Shown here one piece after another: positions 55,977 through 64,000 of a stretch of DNA of 64,000 bases. Under the pieces are notes generated by a model, which saw only the letters and a program-made list of their open reading frames with translations, was not told the DNA's origin and searched no databases. The position numbers and the translations under genes are program-made. Each line of letters begins with the position of its first letter. Positions within the stretch are counted from its first letter, which is position 1. Source of the stretch: Bryobacteraceae bacterium (GTDB lineage Bacteria > Acidobacteriota > Terriglobia > Bryobacterales > Bryobacteraceae); contig BPGD01000001.1 in assembly GCA_026002855.1 (NCBI GenBank), positions 1,015,972-1,079,971 on the forward strand. Reading direction: 5' to 3'.

Positions 55977-57842
55977 GTGAATTGTCTTCGTTCCACGCTT
56001 CTGATACTTTGCCTCGCAATGGCGTCCTGCTCCTCCGGCGGGCAGGCCGATGTCTGGGTGACGACCGGGGACCAGCACAAAGTACTGGAGAAGCAGGCGG
56101 CGGCCGGGTTTTCTCCGCGGCAGGATCCGGCCGTGCCGGTGGTGATCGTCGCCGACTCCATTGTGTATCAGACGATCGAGGGTTTTGGCGCATCGATGAC
56201 GGATTCGGCCGCCTGGCTGATCCACCGCCGCGTGCCCGAAGAGCAGCAACAGGCGGTGCTCGAATCGCTGTTCCACCCGGAAAAAGGCATCGGCGTCAGC
56301 TTCCTGCGCAATCCGATGGGGGCCTCGGATCTGGCGCGCTTCCACTACTCCTATGACGAGCTGCCGCCGGGCGAAGAAGACCCGCGGCTTGAAAAGTTCT
56401 CCATTGAGCACGACCGCGCCGACATCCTGCCGCTGCTGCGGCTGGCGCTGCGCATCAACCCGCGCCTGCGCATGATGGGCACGCCGTGGAGCCCGCCGGG
56501 GTGGATGAAGACCAGCGGCTCGATGATCGGCGGCTCGCTCCGCCGCGAAGCCTACGCGGTATTTGCGCTGTATTTCCGAAAATACGTGGAGGCTTATGCG
56601 GCCGAAGGCGTGCCGGTTCACTATATTTCCGTGCAAAATGAGCCGCTTTATGTTCCGAAAGATTATCCTGGCATGCTGATGACCGCGGCCGAACAGACGG
56701 ATTTTCTCAAGAATTACCTTCTGCCGGAACTCGAAAAAGCCCGCCTGCCGGTGCGCGTGCTCGTCTATGACCACAACTGGGACCGGCCGGACTACCCGAT
56801 GGAAGTGCTCTCCGATCCCGTGCTGAAGGCCTCGCCGCTGATTGCCGGCACGGCGTGGCACTGGTATGGGGGCACGCCGGGTGCGATGACGGCGGTCCAC
56901 GAGATGGATCCCTCGCGCGGCCAGTACGTGACCGAGGCCAGCGGCGGGACGTGGATCCAGGACCAGGTGAAAGCGGACTTTGAGGCGATCATCCACTCGA
57001 TGCGCAACCAGGCGCGCACGTTCGTCAAATGGGGGCTGGCGCTGAATGAGCGGCGCGGGCCGAATGCGGGCGGCTGCAACACGTGCACGGGCCTGATCGA
57101 GGTGAACGAATCCACCGGCGCGGTGAGGAAGACGATCGACTATTACACGCTGGGCCACTTCAGCCGCTTCGTGCTGCCAGGCGCGGTGCGCGTGTTTTCG
57201 ACCAACGCCCCGGGCCTCATCACCGCCGCGTTCGTCAACCGCGACCGGAGCCGCGTGCTGGTTGCCTACAACCAGACGTCCGCGCCGCGCCGCTTCCAGG
57301 TGGAGTGGCGCGGGCAGTGGCTGCCGCTGGAACTGCCGGCGCAGAGTGGCGCCACCGTGGTCTGGCATCCGGGCCTGCGGCCGCTGCCGGAGCCGGCGGG
57401 AAGGCGCCGCCTGCCCGGCAGGCAGCCCGAATTCGTGATGGACTCGACCAGCCGGATTCTCGCCTCCAACTACACGGGCATCCACGGGCTCCGCACCGAG
57501 CCGTGCACGGACGCCGAAGGCGGATTCGACCTCGGCTACTCGGCGGCCGGAAGCTGGGCCGGTTTCCGGAATGTGGACTTCGGGAATGGCGTGACCGCAG
57601 TGGAGGCGCGCGTGGCGAGCGCCGGCGCGGGCGGGACGCTCGAGTTCCGGCTGGATTCGCCTGACGGGCTGCTGATTGCCCAGGTTCCGCTGCCGGTGAC
57701 CGGCGGCTGGCAGGCATGGACCACGGTGAGCGCCCCAGCGGCGGGCGCGGCCGGGCTCCACGACCTGTATGTCGTCTTCAACGGCGCGCCTGGAGCCACG
57801 GGGCTCGGTAATCTCAACTGGTTCCGCTTCCGCCGCCAGTGA
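55977..57842 (+). CDS. GH30-family glycoside hydrolase lipoprotein with C-terminal carbohydrate-binding domain
   Basis: This 621-residue enzyme resembles glucosylceramidase and beta-1,6-glucanase of family GH30. A lipoprotein signal (LLILCLAMASCSSGG) anchors it to a membrane. The (beta/alpha)8 domain has GFGASMTDSAAWLI, the acid/base glutamate in VQNEP (E222) and the nucleophile glutamate in YVTEASGG (E320); a GH30 beta domain follows. The last 140 residues (YTGIHGLRTEPC, GFRNVDFGNGVTAVEARVAS, LHDLYVVFNG, NLNWFRF) match a CBM6-like module. It starts with GTG at 55977. It may take part in the same polysaccharide use as the lyase-receptor fusion 2.6 kb upstream. Confidence 0.92.
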   Translation: MNCLRSTLLILCLAMASCSSGGQADVWVTTGDQHKVLEKQAAAGFSPRQDPAVPVVIVADSIVYQTIEGFGASMTDSAAWLIHRRVPEEQQQAVLESLFHPEKGIGVSFLRNPMGASDLARFHYSYDELPPGEEDPRLEKFSIEHDRADILPLLRLALRINPRLRMMGTPWSPPGWMKTSGSMIGGSLRREAYAVFALYFRKYVEAYAAEGVPVHYISVQNEPLYVPKDYPGMLMTAAEQTDFLKNYLLPELEKARLPVRVLVYDHNWDRPDYPMEVLSDPVLKASPLIAGTAWHWYGGTPGAMTAVHEMDPSRGQYVTEASGGTWIQDQVKADFEAIIHSMRNQARTFVKWGLALNERRGPNAGGCNTCTGLIEVNESTGAVRKTIDYYTLGHFSRFVLPGAVRVFSTNAPGLITAAFVNRDRSRVLVAYNQTSAPRRFQVEWRGQWLPLELPAQSGATVVWHPGLRPLPEPAGRRRLPGRQPEFVMDSTSRILASNYTGIHGLRTEPCTDAEGGFDLGYSAAGSWAGFRNVDFGNGVTAVEARVASAGAGGTLEFRLDSPDGLLIAQVPLPVTGGWQAWTTVSAPAAGAAGLHDLYVVFNGAPGATGLGNLNWFRFRRQ

Positions 57843-57848
57843 GCGCGC

Positions 57849-58103
57849 TCAGCGCGCCGCTTCCCACGGCTCCGCGGTCCAGCTATCCAGCACAAGGTCG
57901 CCGCGCAGGAGCCAGAGCCGGCCGCCGGCGCGGATCTCAAAGCAGCTTTCATCAGGCGTGCGCCACTCGGCCAGAACCTCCTCGACCTCAAGGACAGACT
58001 CCCCGAGCCGGAAGCGCAGCGGCCGCTCGCTGGCTCGGAAGCCGGCGTAGAATTCGACCTCCACGGCAAACCGCTGCGCGCCGCGTCCGTGCATCGCTCC
58101 CAT
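57849..58103 (-). CDS. Small conserved protein of unknown function
   Basis: This 84-residue protein has the pattern EVEFYAGFRASERPLRF, LEVEEVLAEWRTPDESCFEI and GRLWLLRGDLVLDSW. I have seen this arrangement in uncharacterised small proteins with a DUF6504-like beta-barrel, but the match is from memory. There is no signal peptide, so it is likely cytoplasmic. It could start at 58103 or at ATG 58094. The gene ends 6 bases from the convergent GH30 gene and starts next to the divergent gene at 58126. Confidence 0.6.
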   Translation of the reverse strand: MGAMHGRGAQRFAVEVEFYAGFRASERPLRFRLGESVLEVEEVLAEWRTPDESCFEIRAGGRLWLLRGDLVLDSWTAEPWEAAR

Positions 58104-58125
58104 GGCCTCATGCTACGCTTTGACT

Positions 58126-58590
58126 GTGGTGACGTTGTGTGACGCCTTTCTGGCGCAGGGCGAACAGGGGTTTCAGGATCTGTTGCGCCGGGTTTCCATC
58201 AGCCGCCTGCGGACTTATCAGCTCTACGAAACGCTGAAGGTGCGCACTCATCTGCACAAGCTGAACAGCGAGACCTTCCGCAAGGCGGCGCCGCGGCTGT
58301 GGGCGCGGATCCAGCAAGGAGACAACGGCCTGGCGGCGGACCTCGCCCAGGCCATCCTGGTCTGCCACCTCGACATGATCATTGCCGCGCTGGACCTGCT
58401 GGGCGTGCCCCACCAGGACGGCTTTTTCGCCAAGGACACCGACGTCAGCGCCTACCTTGCCGACGGATGGCAGCAGCGCGCCTGGGACGCGCTGAAGGAC
58501 CGCTTCCCGCCCACCGTGCTCGCCTTCTATCTGAATCACCTGGGCATTGAAACCGGCAGGGCGCAGGGGATCTTTCAGCCCCAGTCGTGA
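58126..58590 (+). CDS. Conserved alpha-helical protein of unknown function
   Basis: This 154-residue soluble, mostly helical protein has no recognised domain. Notable segments are FQDLLRRVSISRLRTYQLYETLKVR, visible as the LLRRVSISRLRTYQLYETL helix, HLHKLNSETFRKAAPRLW, DLAQAILVCHLDMIIAALDLLG and FYLNHLGIETG. The GTG at 58126 is chosen because TACGCT (58114-58119) lies exactly 6 bases before it, the spacing seen at other likely leaderless genes here. The frame is open upstream to 58102. Confidence 0.6.
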   Translation: MVTLCDAFLAQGEQGFQDLLRRVSISRLRTYQLYETLKVRTHLHKLNSETFRKAAPRLWARIQQGDNGLAADLAQAILVCHLDMIIAALDLLGVPHQDGFFAKDTDVSAYLADGWQQRAWDALKDRFPPTVLAFYLNHLGIETGRAQGIFQPQS

Positions 58591-58619
58591 AGACGCCGGC
58601 AGGGAATCCGCCGCGCGCC

Positions 58620-59933
58620 TCAGCCCGGCAGCAGCTTGGTGATGTCGTTGTAGAGAACGAACGCCACCACCATCATCAGGAAGACGAAACCGAGTTTGAA
58701 GATTGCTTCCTTGAACGAGAGGCTCAGGTCGCGCCGGATCATCATCTCGATCAGCAGCAGCAGAATGACGCCGCCGTCGAGGATCGGAATCGGCAGCAGA
58801 TTGAAGATGGCAAGGTTCAGGCTGACCGTGGCCATCAGGTTCAGGAAGGCCGGGGCGCCTTCGCGGGCGGCTTCGCCGGAAAGTTGCGCAATGCGAATGG
58901 GCCCTTCCAGCGAGCGGGCCGAGCTGCGGCGCTCGAGGATGGACTGAAGGAACTGGTAGATGAGCGTTGCACCGCGCGCGTTCTGCCGCAGGGATTCCCG
59001 CAGCGCTTCCGGCAACGAGAGGCTGACGTAAGTGACGCGCGGCGCCAGCTCGACGCCAATCATCCAGCGGGGCCCGGCGGGCCCTTCCTCGGAAAGGGTC
59101 GGCTGAAGCACGACGGCGTGCTCCCGACCGTCCCGCAGATAAACCACTTCCACCGGGCGGCCCTCGCTCTGGCGGAGCGTCTCGTGGATATCATACACGG
59201 TGTAAATGGGCCGCCCGTTGATGCGCAGCAGCAGGTCGCCGCGCCGGAGGCCCTTCTTTTCGGCGTCATAACCCGGTACCAGCCCGCCGACTTCGATCTG
59301 GGTTCGCTCGGACCAGCCGGCCACGCCCACGCCGGTCTTGGGGTCGAGCTCGGGCATGACGGCCAACGAGATCTTCTCCCCGCCCCGCTCAATGACCATG
59401 GGCAGGGGCCGACCGGCACTCACCACTTCCCGCATCACCACTTCTTCCCACGTGGGGTTGGTGCGGTTCTCCAATTGGACGATCACGTCGCCGGGACGCA
59501 GGCCGCTCTTCGCCGCCGGACTGCCTGGCTTTACGTAACCGATAACGGCCGGGCCGCTGGCGCTGGCCAGCTTCGGATAGTGCACCATGTAGAGCCCGGT
59601 GAGCAGAACGACGGCAAGCAGGATGTTCATCGCCGGCCCGGCGAGCACCACGATCAGCCGCTGCCAGCGGGGCTTGGACGTGAACCCGTCCGGGTCCGGC
59701 GCGTCGCCAGGCTGTTCGCCGGCCATGCGGACGTAACCGCCGAACGGGATCCAGGCGATGCGAAACTCGGTTTCGCCGGAGCGGAACGAGGCAAGCTTCG
59801 GTCCGAAGCCGATGCTGAACGTGGACACGCGGATGCGGAAGAAGCGCGCCGCCCAGTAATGGCCCAGTTCGTGGATGATGATCATCACCCCGATGAGCAC
59901 CAGCAGCCACCAGAGATTGTGTAAGAAAACCAT
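58620..59933 (-). CDS. rseP: RseP-type site-2 intramembrane metalloprotease
   Basis: This inner-membrane zinc protease cuts membrane-bound regulators or signal peptides. The 437 residues have the first membrane helix with HELGH (21-25), FGPKL and the conserved PFGGYVRMAGE. Two PDZ domains follow (about 120-200 and 205-290; GSPAAKSGLRPGDVIVQL and GLRRGDLLLRINGRPI), then LPIPILDGG in the C-terminal helix, holding the third zinc ligand. The gene lies 23 bases after dxr, the order found in many bacteria. The substrate is probably an anti-sigma factor, but none is in this window. Confidence 0.94.
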   Translation of the reverse strand: MVFLHNLWWLLVLIGVMIIIHELGHYWAARFFRIRVSTFSIGFGPKLASFRSGETEFRIAWIPFGGYVRMAGEQPGDAPDPDGFTSKPRWQRLIVVLAGPAMNILLAVVLLTGLYMVHYPKLASASGPAVIGYVKPGSPAAKSGLRPGDVIVQLENRTNPTWEEVVMREVVSAGRPLPMVIERGGEKISLAVMPELDPKTGVGVAGWSERTQIEVGGLVPGYDAEKKGLRRGDLLLRINGRPIYTVYDIHETLRQSEGRPVEVVYLRDGREHAVVLQPTLSEEGPAGPRWMIGVELAPRVTYVSLSLPEALRESLRQNARGATLIYQFLQSILERRSSARSLEGPIRIAQLSGEAAREGAPAFLNLMATVSLNLAIFNLLPIPILDGGVILLLLIEMMIRRDLSLSFKEAIFKLGFVFLMMVVAFVLYNDITKLLPG

Positions 59934-59956
59934 GAGGCAGTTCGTGTCTTGCCGTG

Positions 59957-61141
59957 TCAGGCCATGATCCGTGCTCCAGCCCGCTCGCGCGCCACTTCAG
60001 CGGCCACGGCGCGAGATTCACGGTCGATTTCCAGCAGCTCGCCGATGGTCGACGCGTTCCTCAGCGGCACCCGCGCCAACGTTTCCTCCACCACCTCGGC
60101 GATGGCCGGGAACGGAATTTCGTTCCGCAGGAAAGCTTCCACCGCCACCTCGTCGGCGGCATTCAGCGTGCAGCCGGCCGATCCGCCGGCCCGGTGCGCC
60201 TCGTAGGCCATTCGCAACAGCGGAAACCGCTCCGGATCCGGCGGGAAAAACTCCCAGGTCCGCGCCTCGCGCCAGTCCAGCCTCGGCACCGGCGCGTCCC
60301 AGCGCTCCGGCCAGGTGAGCGCGTACTGAATGGGCATGCGCATGTCAGTGGCGCAGACCTGTGCGATCACGCTGCCGTCGTTGAACTCGACCATGGCATG
60401 CACGGTGGACTGCGGATGGATCACCACTTCCACCTGCGACGCGTTCAGGCCGAAGAGCCAGCAGGCTTCGATCACCTCGAAACCCTTATTCATCAGCGTC
60501 GCCGAGTCGATCGTGATGCGCGGGCCCATCTTCCATGTTGGATGATTCAGGGCCTCCTCCCGCGTCACCCGTTGCAGCTCATCCCTCGGCGTGTTGCGGA
60601 ACGGGCCGCCAGAGGCGGTGAGGATCAGTTTGCGGACGTCGGCGCGCGCACCGGCGCGCAGACACTGATGGGCGCCGTTGTGCTCGCTGTCGATGGGGAT
60701 GAGCTCTGCGCCGTGCCGGGCCACCGCTTCCATCACCAGTCGGCCACCGGCCACCAGCGTCTCCTTGTTCGCCAGACCAACGCGCTTTCCCCGGCGCACC
60801 GCCTCGTAGGTGGCCTCCATGCCGCCGACGCCGACAATGGCCGAGACGACGATATCGGCTTCCGCCGCCGTGCAAACGTTGACATAGGCCTCCGGCCCGG
60901 CCATCAGCTCCGGCGGCTGGACGCCCCGGTCTGCCAGGAGCTGCCGCAAGCGGTCGAGGTCAGCCGGGTTCGCGACCACAGCCACCTCCGGGCGGAACTC
61001 CACGATCTGCCCGGCGAGCGTCTCCAGGTTGCGGCCGGCCACCAGCGCGAACACGCCAAAGCGCTCCCGGTTGCGCCGAACGACGTCCAGAGTGCTTGTA
61101 CCGATGCTTCCGGTGGAGCCGAGGAGCGTGATCCGCTGCAT
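59957..61141 (-). CDS. dxr: 1-deoxy-D-xylulose 5-phosphate reductoisomerase
   Basis: This enzyme makes 2-C-methyl-D-erythritol 4-phosphate with NADPH in the non-mevalonate isoprenoid pathway. The 394 residues have GSTGSIGTSTLDVV (NADPH loop), LANKETLVAGG, PIDSEHN with metal and substrate ligands, LTASGGPFR and KMGPRITIDSATLMNKGFE, present here as MGPRITIDSATLMNKG. ATG 61141 is chosen over an upstream ATG at 61180 because the NADPH loop normally starts within a few residues. A TATGAT hexamer lies 16 bases upstream. A second, better promoter at 61414-61442 implies a leader of about 265 bases. rseP follows. Confidence 0.95.
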   Translation of the reverse strand: MQRITLLGSTGSIGTSTLDVVRRNRERFGVFALVAGRNLETLAGQIVEFRPEVAVVANPADLDRLRQLLADRGVQPPELMAGPEAYVNVCTAAEADIVVSAIVGVGGMEATYEAVRRGKRVGLANKETLVAGGRLVMEAVARHGAELIPIDSEHNGAHQCLRAGARADVRKLILTASGGPFRNTPRDELQRVTREEALNHPTWKMGPRITIDSATLMNKGFEVIEACWLFGLNASQVEVVIHPQSTVHAMVEFNDGSVIAQVCATDMRMPIQYALTWPERWDAPVPRLDWREARTWEFFPPDPERFPLLRMAYEAHRAGGSAGCTLNAADEVAVEAFLRNEIPFPAIAEVVEETLARVPLRNASTIGELLEIDRESRAVAAEVARERAGARIMA

Positions 61142-61284
61142 GGGGCGCGCGTCCGCCATCATAACACCAACGCTCTCCATCTGTTTCGATGATCTCGCCC
61201 GGCACGGGGTCGTGACAACCGTCCAGGCTCAGGGAATTCACTGTCCGTCATGGCCCTTCATCACATGATGGGAGGAGGACGGAA

Positions 61285-61368
61285 ATGAACCTGTCGGCTT
61301 CGCTTTCCTTTCGGGAGGTTATGACCCAGAGGGCGCCGGGGAGGAGAATGCTTCAGGGGTCTTTTTGA
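61285..61368 (+). CDS. Possible 27-residue small open reading frame
   Basis: An ATG at 61285 follows GGAGGAGG (61271-61278) by 6 bases, an excellent ribosome site. It opens a 27-codon frame (start MNLSASLSFREV) that ends at TGA 61366. There is no homology I can name. It lies antisense to the proposed dxr leader, so the ribosome site may be a coincidence of the CT-rich leader sequence. Confidence 0.2.
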   Translation: MNLSASLSFREVMTQRAPGRRMLQGSF

Positions 61369-61404
61369 GGTTAGTCTCGCTTTGGTGGGAGTTGCCTCCC
61401 CGGC
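61335..61404 (-). other. Structured 5' leader or small RNA upstream of dxr
   Basis: On the minus strand GCCGGGGAGG (61404-61395) pairs perfectly with CCTCCCCGGC (61344-61335), a 10-bp stem closing about 50 bases. The stem begins a few bases after the predicted transcription start of the promoter at 61414-61442. There is no T-tract directly after it. It could be the 5' end of the long dxr leader or an independent small RNA. I found no match to a known riboswitch class. Confidence 0.4.
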
Positions 61405-61413
61405 TTACTTCCA

Positions 61414-61442
61414 ATCTTAGAAGATCCTTTCCCGAATTGCAA
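61414..61442 (-). promoter_or_regulatory. Sigma-70-like promoter reading toward dxr
   Basis: On the minus strand TTGCAA (61442-61437) and TAAGAT (61419-61414) are separated by exactly 17 bases. The predicted start is near 61407, about 265 bases before the dxr ATG. The surrounding stretch is A/T-rich for this genome. Confidence 0.6.
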
Positions 61443-61452
61443 GCACTTTTTT

Positions 61453-62355
61453 CTATTTTTTGGAGCGGGGCACGACCTCGACTCCGGCGATCCGCTCTAA
61501 CACCTTGATCGTACTGCAAATATCCTCGTCGGCATAGCCTTCGGCCATCGCTGCCCGGAACATCTGCTGGGTGAGGGCCGTCAGCGGCAGCGGTACCTGC
61601 ATTTCAGCCGCCGTTTCCATCATCAGGCCGATGTCCTTGTGCATCCAACGCACTGAAAAATTGGTAGAAAAGTCCCGGCGGAAGACAAACGGCGCCTTGA
61701 ACGAGGCGATGCCGCTTTTGGCGGCTGAATTGTCCAGGATGTCCAGCATCAGTTCTGGATCCACGCCCGCTTTCGCGGCCAGCACCATGCCCTCGTTGAA
61801 CGCCTGTAACATATTTGAAAGAATCAGGTTTTGGCTCAGCTTTGCGTGCAGCCCCATGCCCGGCCCGCCGCAATAGTAGAACCGTTTCCCCATTACCTCC
61901 ATGATCGGCTTCAATTTTTCATAGATCTCGCGGTCGCCGCCAACCATGAAGGTCAGGGTCGCATTCTCCGCGCCCGGCTTCGAGCCGGTGACCGGCGCAT
62001 CGAGGAAGTAGGCCTCTTTGGCGCGGAAGGCCTGATACGCCCGGCGCGCATAGGCCGGCGAGACCGTGCTGCAATCGGCGACGATCACACCCGGTCGCGC
62101 GCCCTCGATCAGTCCGTTCGGTCCAAGCGTCACCTGCTCGCTCATGGCGGTGTCGCCGACGCAAAGGAAGATGGCATCCGCGTTCTCGGCCACCTCGCGC
62201 GGCGTCGCGCAGGCGCGGCCCTTGCCTTCCCTCGCCAGTTGTTCGGCCTTGGCGGCGGTGTGCGACCACAGCGCCACCTCGTGGCCCGCACTCAGCAGGT
62301 GCCGCGCCATTGGGCCGCCCATGATTCCGAGACCCAGAAAGCCCAACCGTGCCAT
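61453..62355 (-). CDS. NAD(P)-dependent 3-hydroxyisobutyrate-dehydrogenase-family oxidoreductase
   Basis: This 300-residue beta-hydroxyacid dehydrogenase has GFLGLGIMGGPMARHLL (Rossmann loop), DCSTVSPAYARR, DAPVTGSKPGAENATL (substrate loop, seen in part as DAPVTGSKPGAE) and GMGLHAKLSQNLIL containing the catalytic lysine. The family includes 3-hydroxyisobutyrate, tartronate-semialdehyde and succinic-semialdehyde or glyoxylate reductases; DAPVTGSKPGAE resembles the GLYR/GHB-dehydrogenase branch. ATG 62355 has GGGAGGGATTC just upstream, so longer forms are unlikely. It diverges from another 2-hydroxyacid dehydrogenase, and the two may work on related substrates. Confidence 0.88.
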   Translation of the reverse strand: MARLGFLGLGIMGGPMARHLLSAGHEVALWSHTAAKAEQLAREGKGRACATPREVAENADAIFLCVGDTAMSEQVTLGPNGLIEGARPGVIVADCSTVSPAYARRAYQAFRAKEAYFLDAPVTGSKPGAENATLTFMVGGDREIYEKLKPIMEVMGKRFYYCGGPGMGLHAKLSQNLILSNMLQAFNEGMVLAAKAGVDPELMLDILDNSAAKSGIASFKAPFVFRRDFSTNFSVRWMHKDIGLMMETAAEMQVPLPLTALTQQMFRAAMAEGYADEDICSTIKVLERIAGVEVVPRSKK

Positions 62356-62440
62356 GAATCCCTCCCTCAGCAAGACAGGATCCGCCACGTTGTCACCGTT
62401 GCCTGCACTGAGCCGGGCGGAGACAACGCACGAGAACTTT

Positions 62441-62475
62441 CGATTGTATGCCCCGGCGCCTGTATGAGACAATCG
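62441..62475. promoter_or_regulatory. Inverted repeat between divergent dehydrogenase genes
   Basis: CGATTGT (62441-62447) and ACAATCG (62469-62475) are perfect inverted copies 21 bases apart, just before the ATG at 62483. The size and place fit a dimeric repressor's operator or a short hairpin at the ribosome site. Confidence 0.4.
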
Positions 62476-62482
62476 CGGCTTC

Positions 62483-63484
62483 ATGGCCATGTCCGCCCGT
62501 CCCCGTGTCCTGATCACCAAACGCGTCTTCGCCGAAGCCGTCGAGTTCCTCCGGCAGCAGTTCGAAGTGGACTACAACGCAACGGACCGCGTGCTGCCCG
62601 CCGCGGAGCTCATCGACCGGGCCCGCCCCTGTCAGGCAATCGTCAGCCAGCTCACGGATCGGCTGGACGCGGCCGTCATTGCGCGGCTCCAAAGCGTGCG
62701 CGTCATCGCCAACGTCGCCGTCGGTTATGACAACATCGACGTGGCCGCCGCCACCGCGCGCGGCATCGCGGTGACGAACACACCCGGAGTTCTCACCGAG
62801 ACGACCGCCGACTTCGCCTTCGCGCTGCTGATGGCCGCCGCGCGGCGCATCCCGGAAGCACATGCATTCGTCCATTCGGGCCAGTGGAGCACGTGGATCA
62901 TCGACCTGCTGGCCGGCCAGGATGTCTACGGCAGCACGCTGGGAATCTTCGGCCTGGGCCGCATTGGCGCTGCCGTGGCCCGCCGCGGCCGGGGCTTCGG
63001 CATGCGGATCCTTTACTGCGATGAGCGGCCTGCGCCGCCAGAGCTGGAGAGCGAGCTCGCCGCGCGGCGCGTGTCGAAGGAAGAACTGTTGCGCGAATCG
63101 GACTTCGTCAGCCTGCACGTGCCGTTGACTCCCGCCACGCGGCACCTGATTGGCCGCGCCGAGCTCGCGCTGATGAAGTCCACCGCTATCCTCGTCAATA
63201 CGGCGCGGGGTCCGGTGGTCGATGAAGAGGCGCTGGCCGAGGCGCTCGAGCGGCGCATCATCTGGGCCGCCGGCCTCGACGTCTTTGAACAGGAACCGGC
63301 GGTGCACCCGAAGCTGCTTGAGCTGCCCAACGTGGTTCTGGCCCCGCACATTGCCAGCGCCAGCTATGCCACGCGCCGGCGCATGTCGATGATGGCCGCC
63401 GAAAACGCTGCGGCCGCGCTCCTCGGGCGCCGCCCGCCGAACCTGCTCAACCCGGAAGTCTGGCCGGAGGAGGCACGAACGTGA
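62483..63484 (+). CDS. D-isomer-specific 2-hydroxyacid dehydrogenase (glyoxylate/hydroxypyruvate reductase type)
   Basis: This 333-residue enzyme reduces 2-oxoacids such as glyoxylate with NAD(P)H. Domains are an N-terminal substrate part ([27 protein letters not shown]), the NAD loop [19 protein letters not shown] (in part [14 protein letters not shown]), [15 protein letters not shown], the catalytic arginine in [10 protein letters not shown], glutamate in [10 protein letters not shown] and histidine in LAPHIASA. The end overlaps the next gene by 4 bases (GTGA). Confidence 0.9.
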   Translation: MAMSARPRVLITKRVFAEAVEFLRQQFEVDYNATDRVLPAAELIDRARPCQAIVSQLTDRLDAAVIARLQSVRVIANVAVGYDNIDVAAATARGIAVTNTPGVLTETTADFAFALLMAAARRIPEAHAFVHSGQWSTWIIDLLAGQDVYGSTLGIFGLGRIGAAVARRGRGFGMRILYCDERPAPPELESELAARRVSKEELLRESDFVSLHVPLTPATRHLIGRAELALMKSTAILVNTARGPVVDEEALAEALERRIIWAAGLDVFEQEPAVHPKLLELPNVVLAPHIASASYATRRRMSMMAAENAAAALLGRRPPNLLNPEVWPEEART

Positions 63485-64000
63485 ACCGCCGCCGCTTTCT
63501 GCACCTGATCGCCGCGGCGCCGCTTTCGGCGCGGGCCGACGCGGGCAAGAAGTACCTCATCGTTCATGCCGACGATGCCGGCATGTGCCATTCGGTCAAC
63601 GCGGCCACCATCGAGGCCCTGGAGAAGGGCCTGGTCAGCTCGGCTTCGGTGATGATGCCCTGCCCGTGGGTCCAGGAGTTCGCCGACTGGGCCCGGTCGC
63701 ATCCGGAAAAGGACATCGGCCTGCACCTGACGCTCACCAGCGAATGGAAGTATTACCGCTGGCGCCCCGTCGCCCCGTGGGACAAGGTCCGCGGACTGAT
63801 CGACCGGGAGGGCTACATGTGGCGCGATGTCCGCTCGGTGGCGATGAACGCCAGGCCCGAAGAGATCGAAACCGAGCTGCGCGCGCAGATTGAGCGCGCC
63901 CGCGAGTATGGCATCCGCTTTACCCATTTCGACTCGCACATGGGCACGCTCTTTGCGCGGCCGGACTACTTCGCCGTGTATACGAAGCTGGCCGATGAAT
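63481..64000 (+). CDS. ChbG/YdjC-family carbohydrate deacetylase, C-terminus beyond the window
   Basis: The frame starts with GTG 63481, overlapping the previous stop by 4 bases, and is cut at the window edge after 173 residues. A Tat-like signal ([18 protein letters not shown]) suggests export. The catalytic region [15 protein letters not shown] (metal aspartates) and [12 protein letters not shown] with its histidine, then [12 protein letters not shown], identify the YdjC/ChbG family, which deacetylates N-acetyl groups from chito-oligosaccharides or related sugars. The substrate is unknown. Confidence 0.87.
   Translation, partial: MNRRRFLHLIAAAPLSARADAGKKYLIVHADDAGMCHSVNAATIEALEKGLVSSASVMMPCPWVQEFADWARSHPEKDIGLHLTLTSEWKYYRWRPVAPWDKVRGLIDREGYMWRDVRSVAMNARPEEIETELRAQIERAREYGIRFTHFDSHMGTLFARPDYFAVYTKLADE

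Noticed and set aside
55593..57761. 722-codon minus-strand open frame opposite the GH30 gene
   Set aside because: It has no domains and shadow-like composition; the GH30 catalytic glutamates are on the plus strand.

Overview
This is a gene-dense, GC-rich bacterial window with no rRNA, tRNA, CRISPR array, insertion sequence or phage gene that I could find. The gene families point to an acidobacterium of the Solibacter/Bryobacter type. They include large TonB-dependent receptors with an N-terminal carboxypeptidase-regulatory-like domain, a TPR plus CRTAC1/ASPIC-UnbV pair, PQQ propeller dehydrogenases with an inserted cytochrome c domain, Tat-exported DUF362 proteins and DUF4097 lipoproteins. 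The taxonomic call is an inference from gene content; no marker gene was compared.

Layout. 1-13 kb: an APC permease (cut by the window edge), CCA-adding enzyme, SixA-like phosphatase, O-antigen ligase, a minus-strand run (histidine phosphatase, epimerase, RluB-type pseudouridine synthase), the MsrPQ methionine sulfoxide repair pair, a DUF362 protein with an unknown partner, a SurA-like foldase and FabD. 13-19 kb: an RND pump without its adaptor, a zinc-ribbon protein, FAH-family hydrolase, aminotransferase and adenylate kinase. 19-28 kb: a non-coding stretch with stem-loops, then a strong promoter driving a TonB receptor that carries a one-base frameshift, TPR and CRTAC1 proteins, and a radical SAM protein. 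28-40 kb: CstA with its small YbdD partner, two lipoproteins, pyruvate carboxylase, bacteriohemerythrin, a VOC protein, an alpha/beta hydrolase, ArgJ and Fmt.

40-47 kb is a compact nitrate-to-ammonium island. NrfHA (nitrite to ammonium) lies on the minus strand. A porin, a NapM-like tetraheme cytochrome and a NapA of the short monomeric type lie on the plus strand. The two arms diverge from an 84-base gap holding one perfect TGTGA-N6-TCACA site, placed about 41-45 bases from both start codons. One CRP/FNR-type regulator could therefore control both arms.

47-64 kb: a PQQ/cytochrome c dehydrogenase is transcribed divergently, from almost the same bases, from the most unusual gene of the window. 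That gene is one 1469-residue reading frame joining an exported heparinase II/III-type polysaccharide lyase to a TonB-dependent outer-membrane barrel. Downstream are PurA, small exported proteins, a GH30 glycosidase lipoprotein, RseP and Dxr (Dxr with a long structured leader), two dehydrogenases and a ChbG/YdjC-type deacetylase cut by the right edge.

Two patterns recur. Several genes have a -10-like TANNNT hexamer only 6-7 bases before the start codon, which suggests leaderless transcripts. Many neighbours overlap by 1-8 bases (TGATG, ATGA, GTGA, TTGA), which suggests translational coupling.
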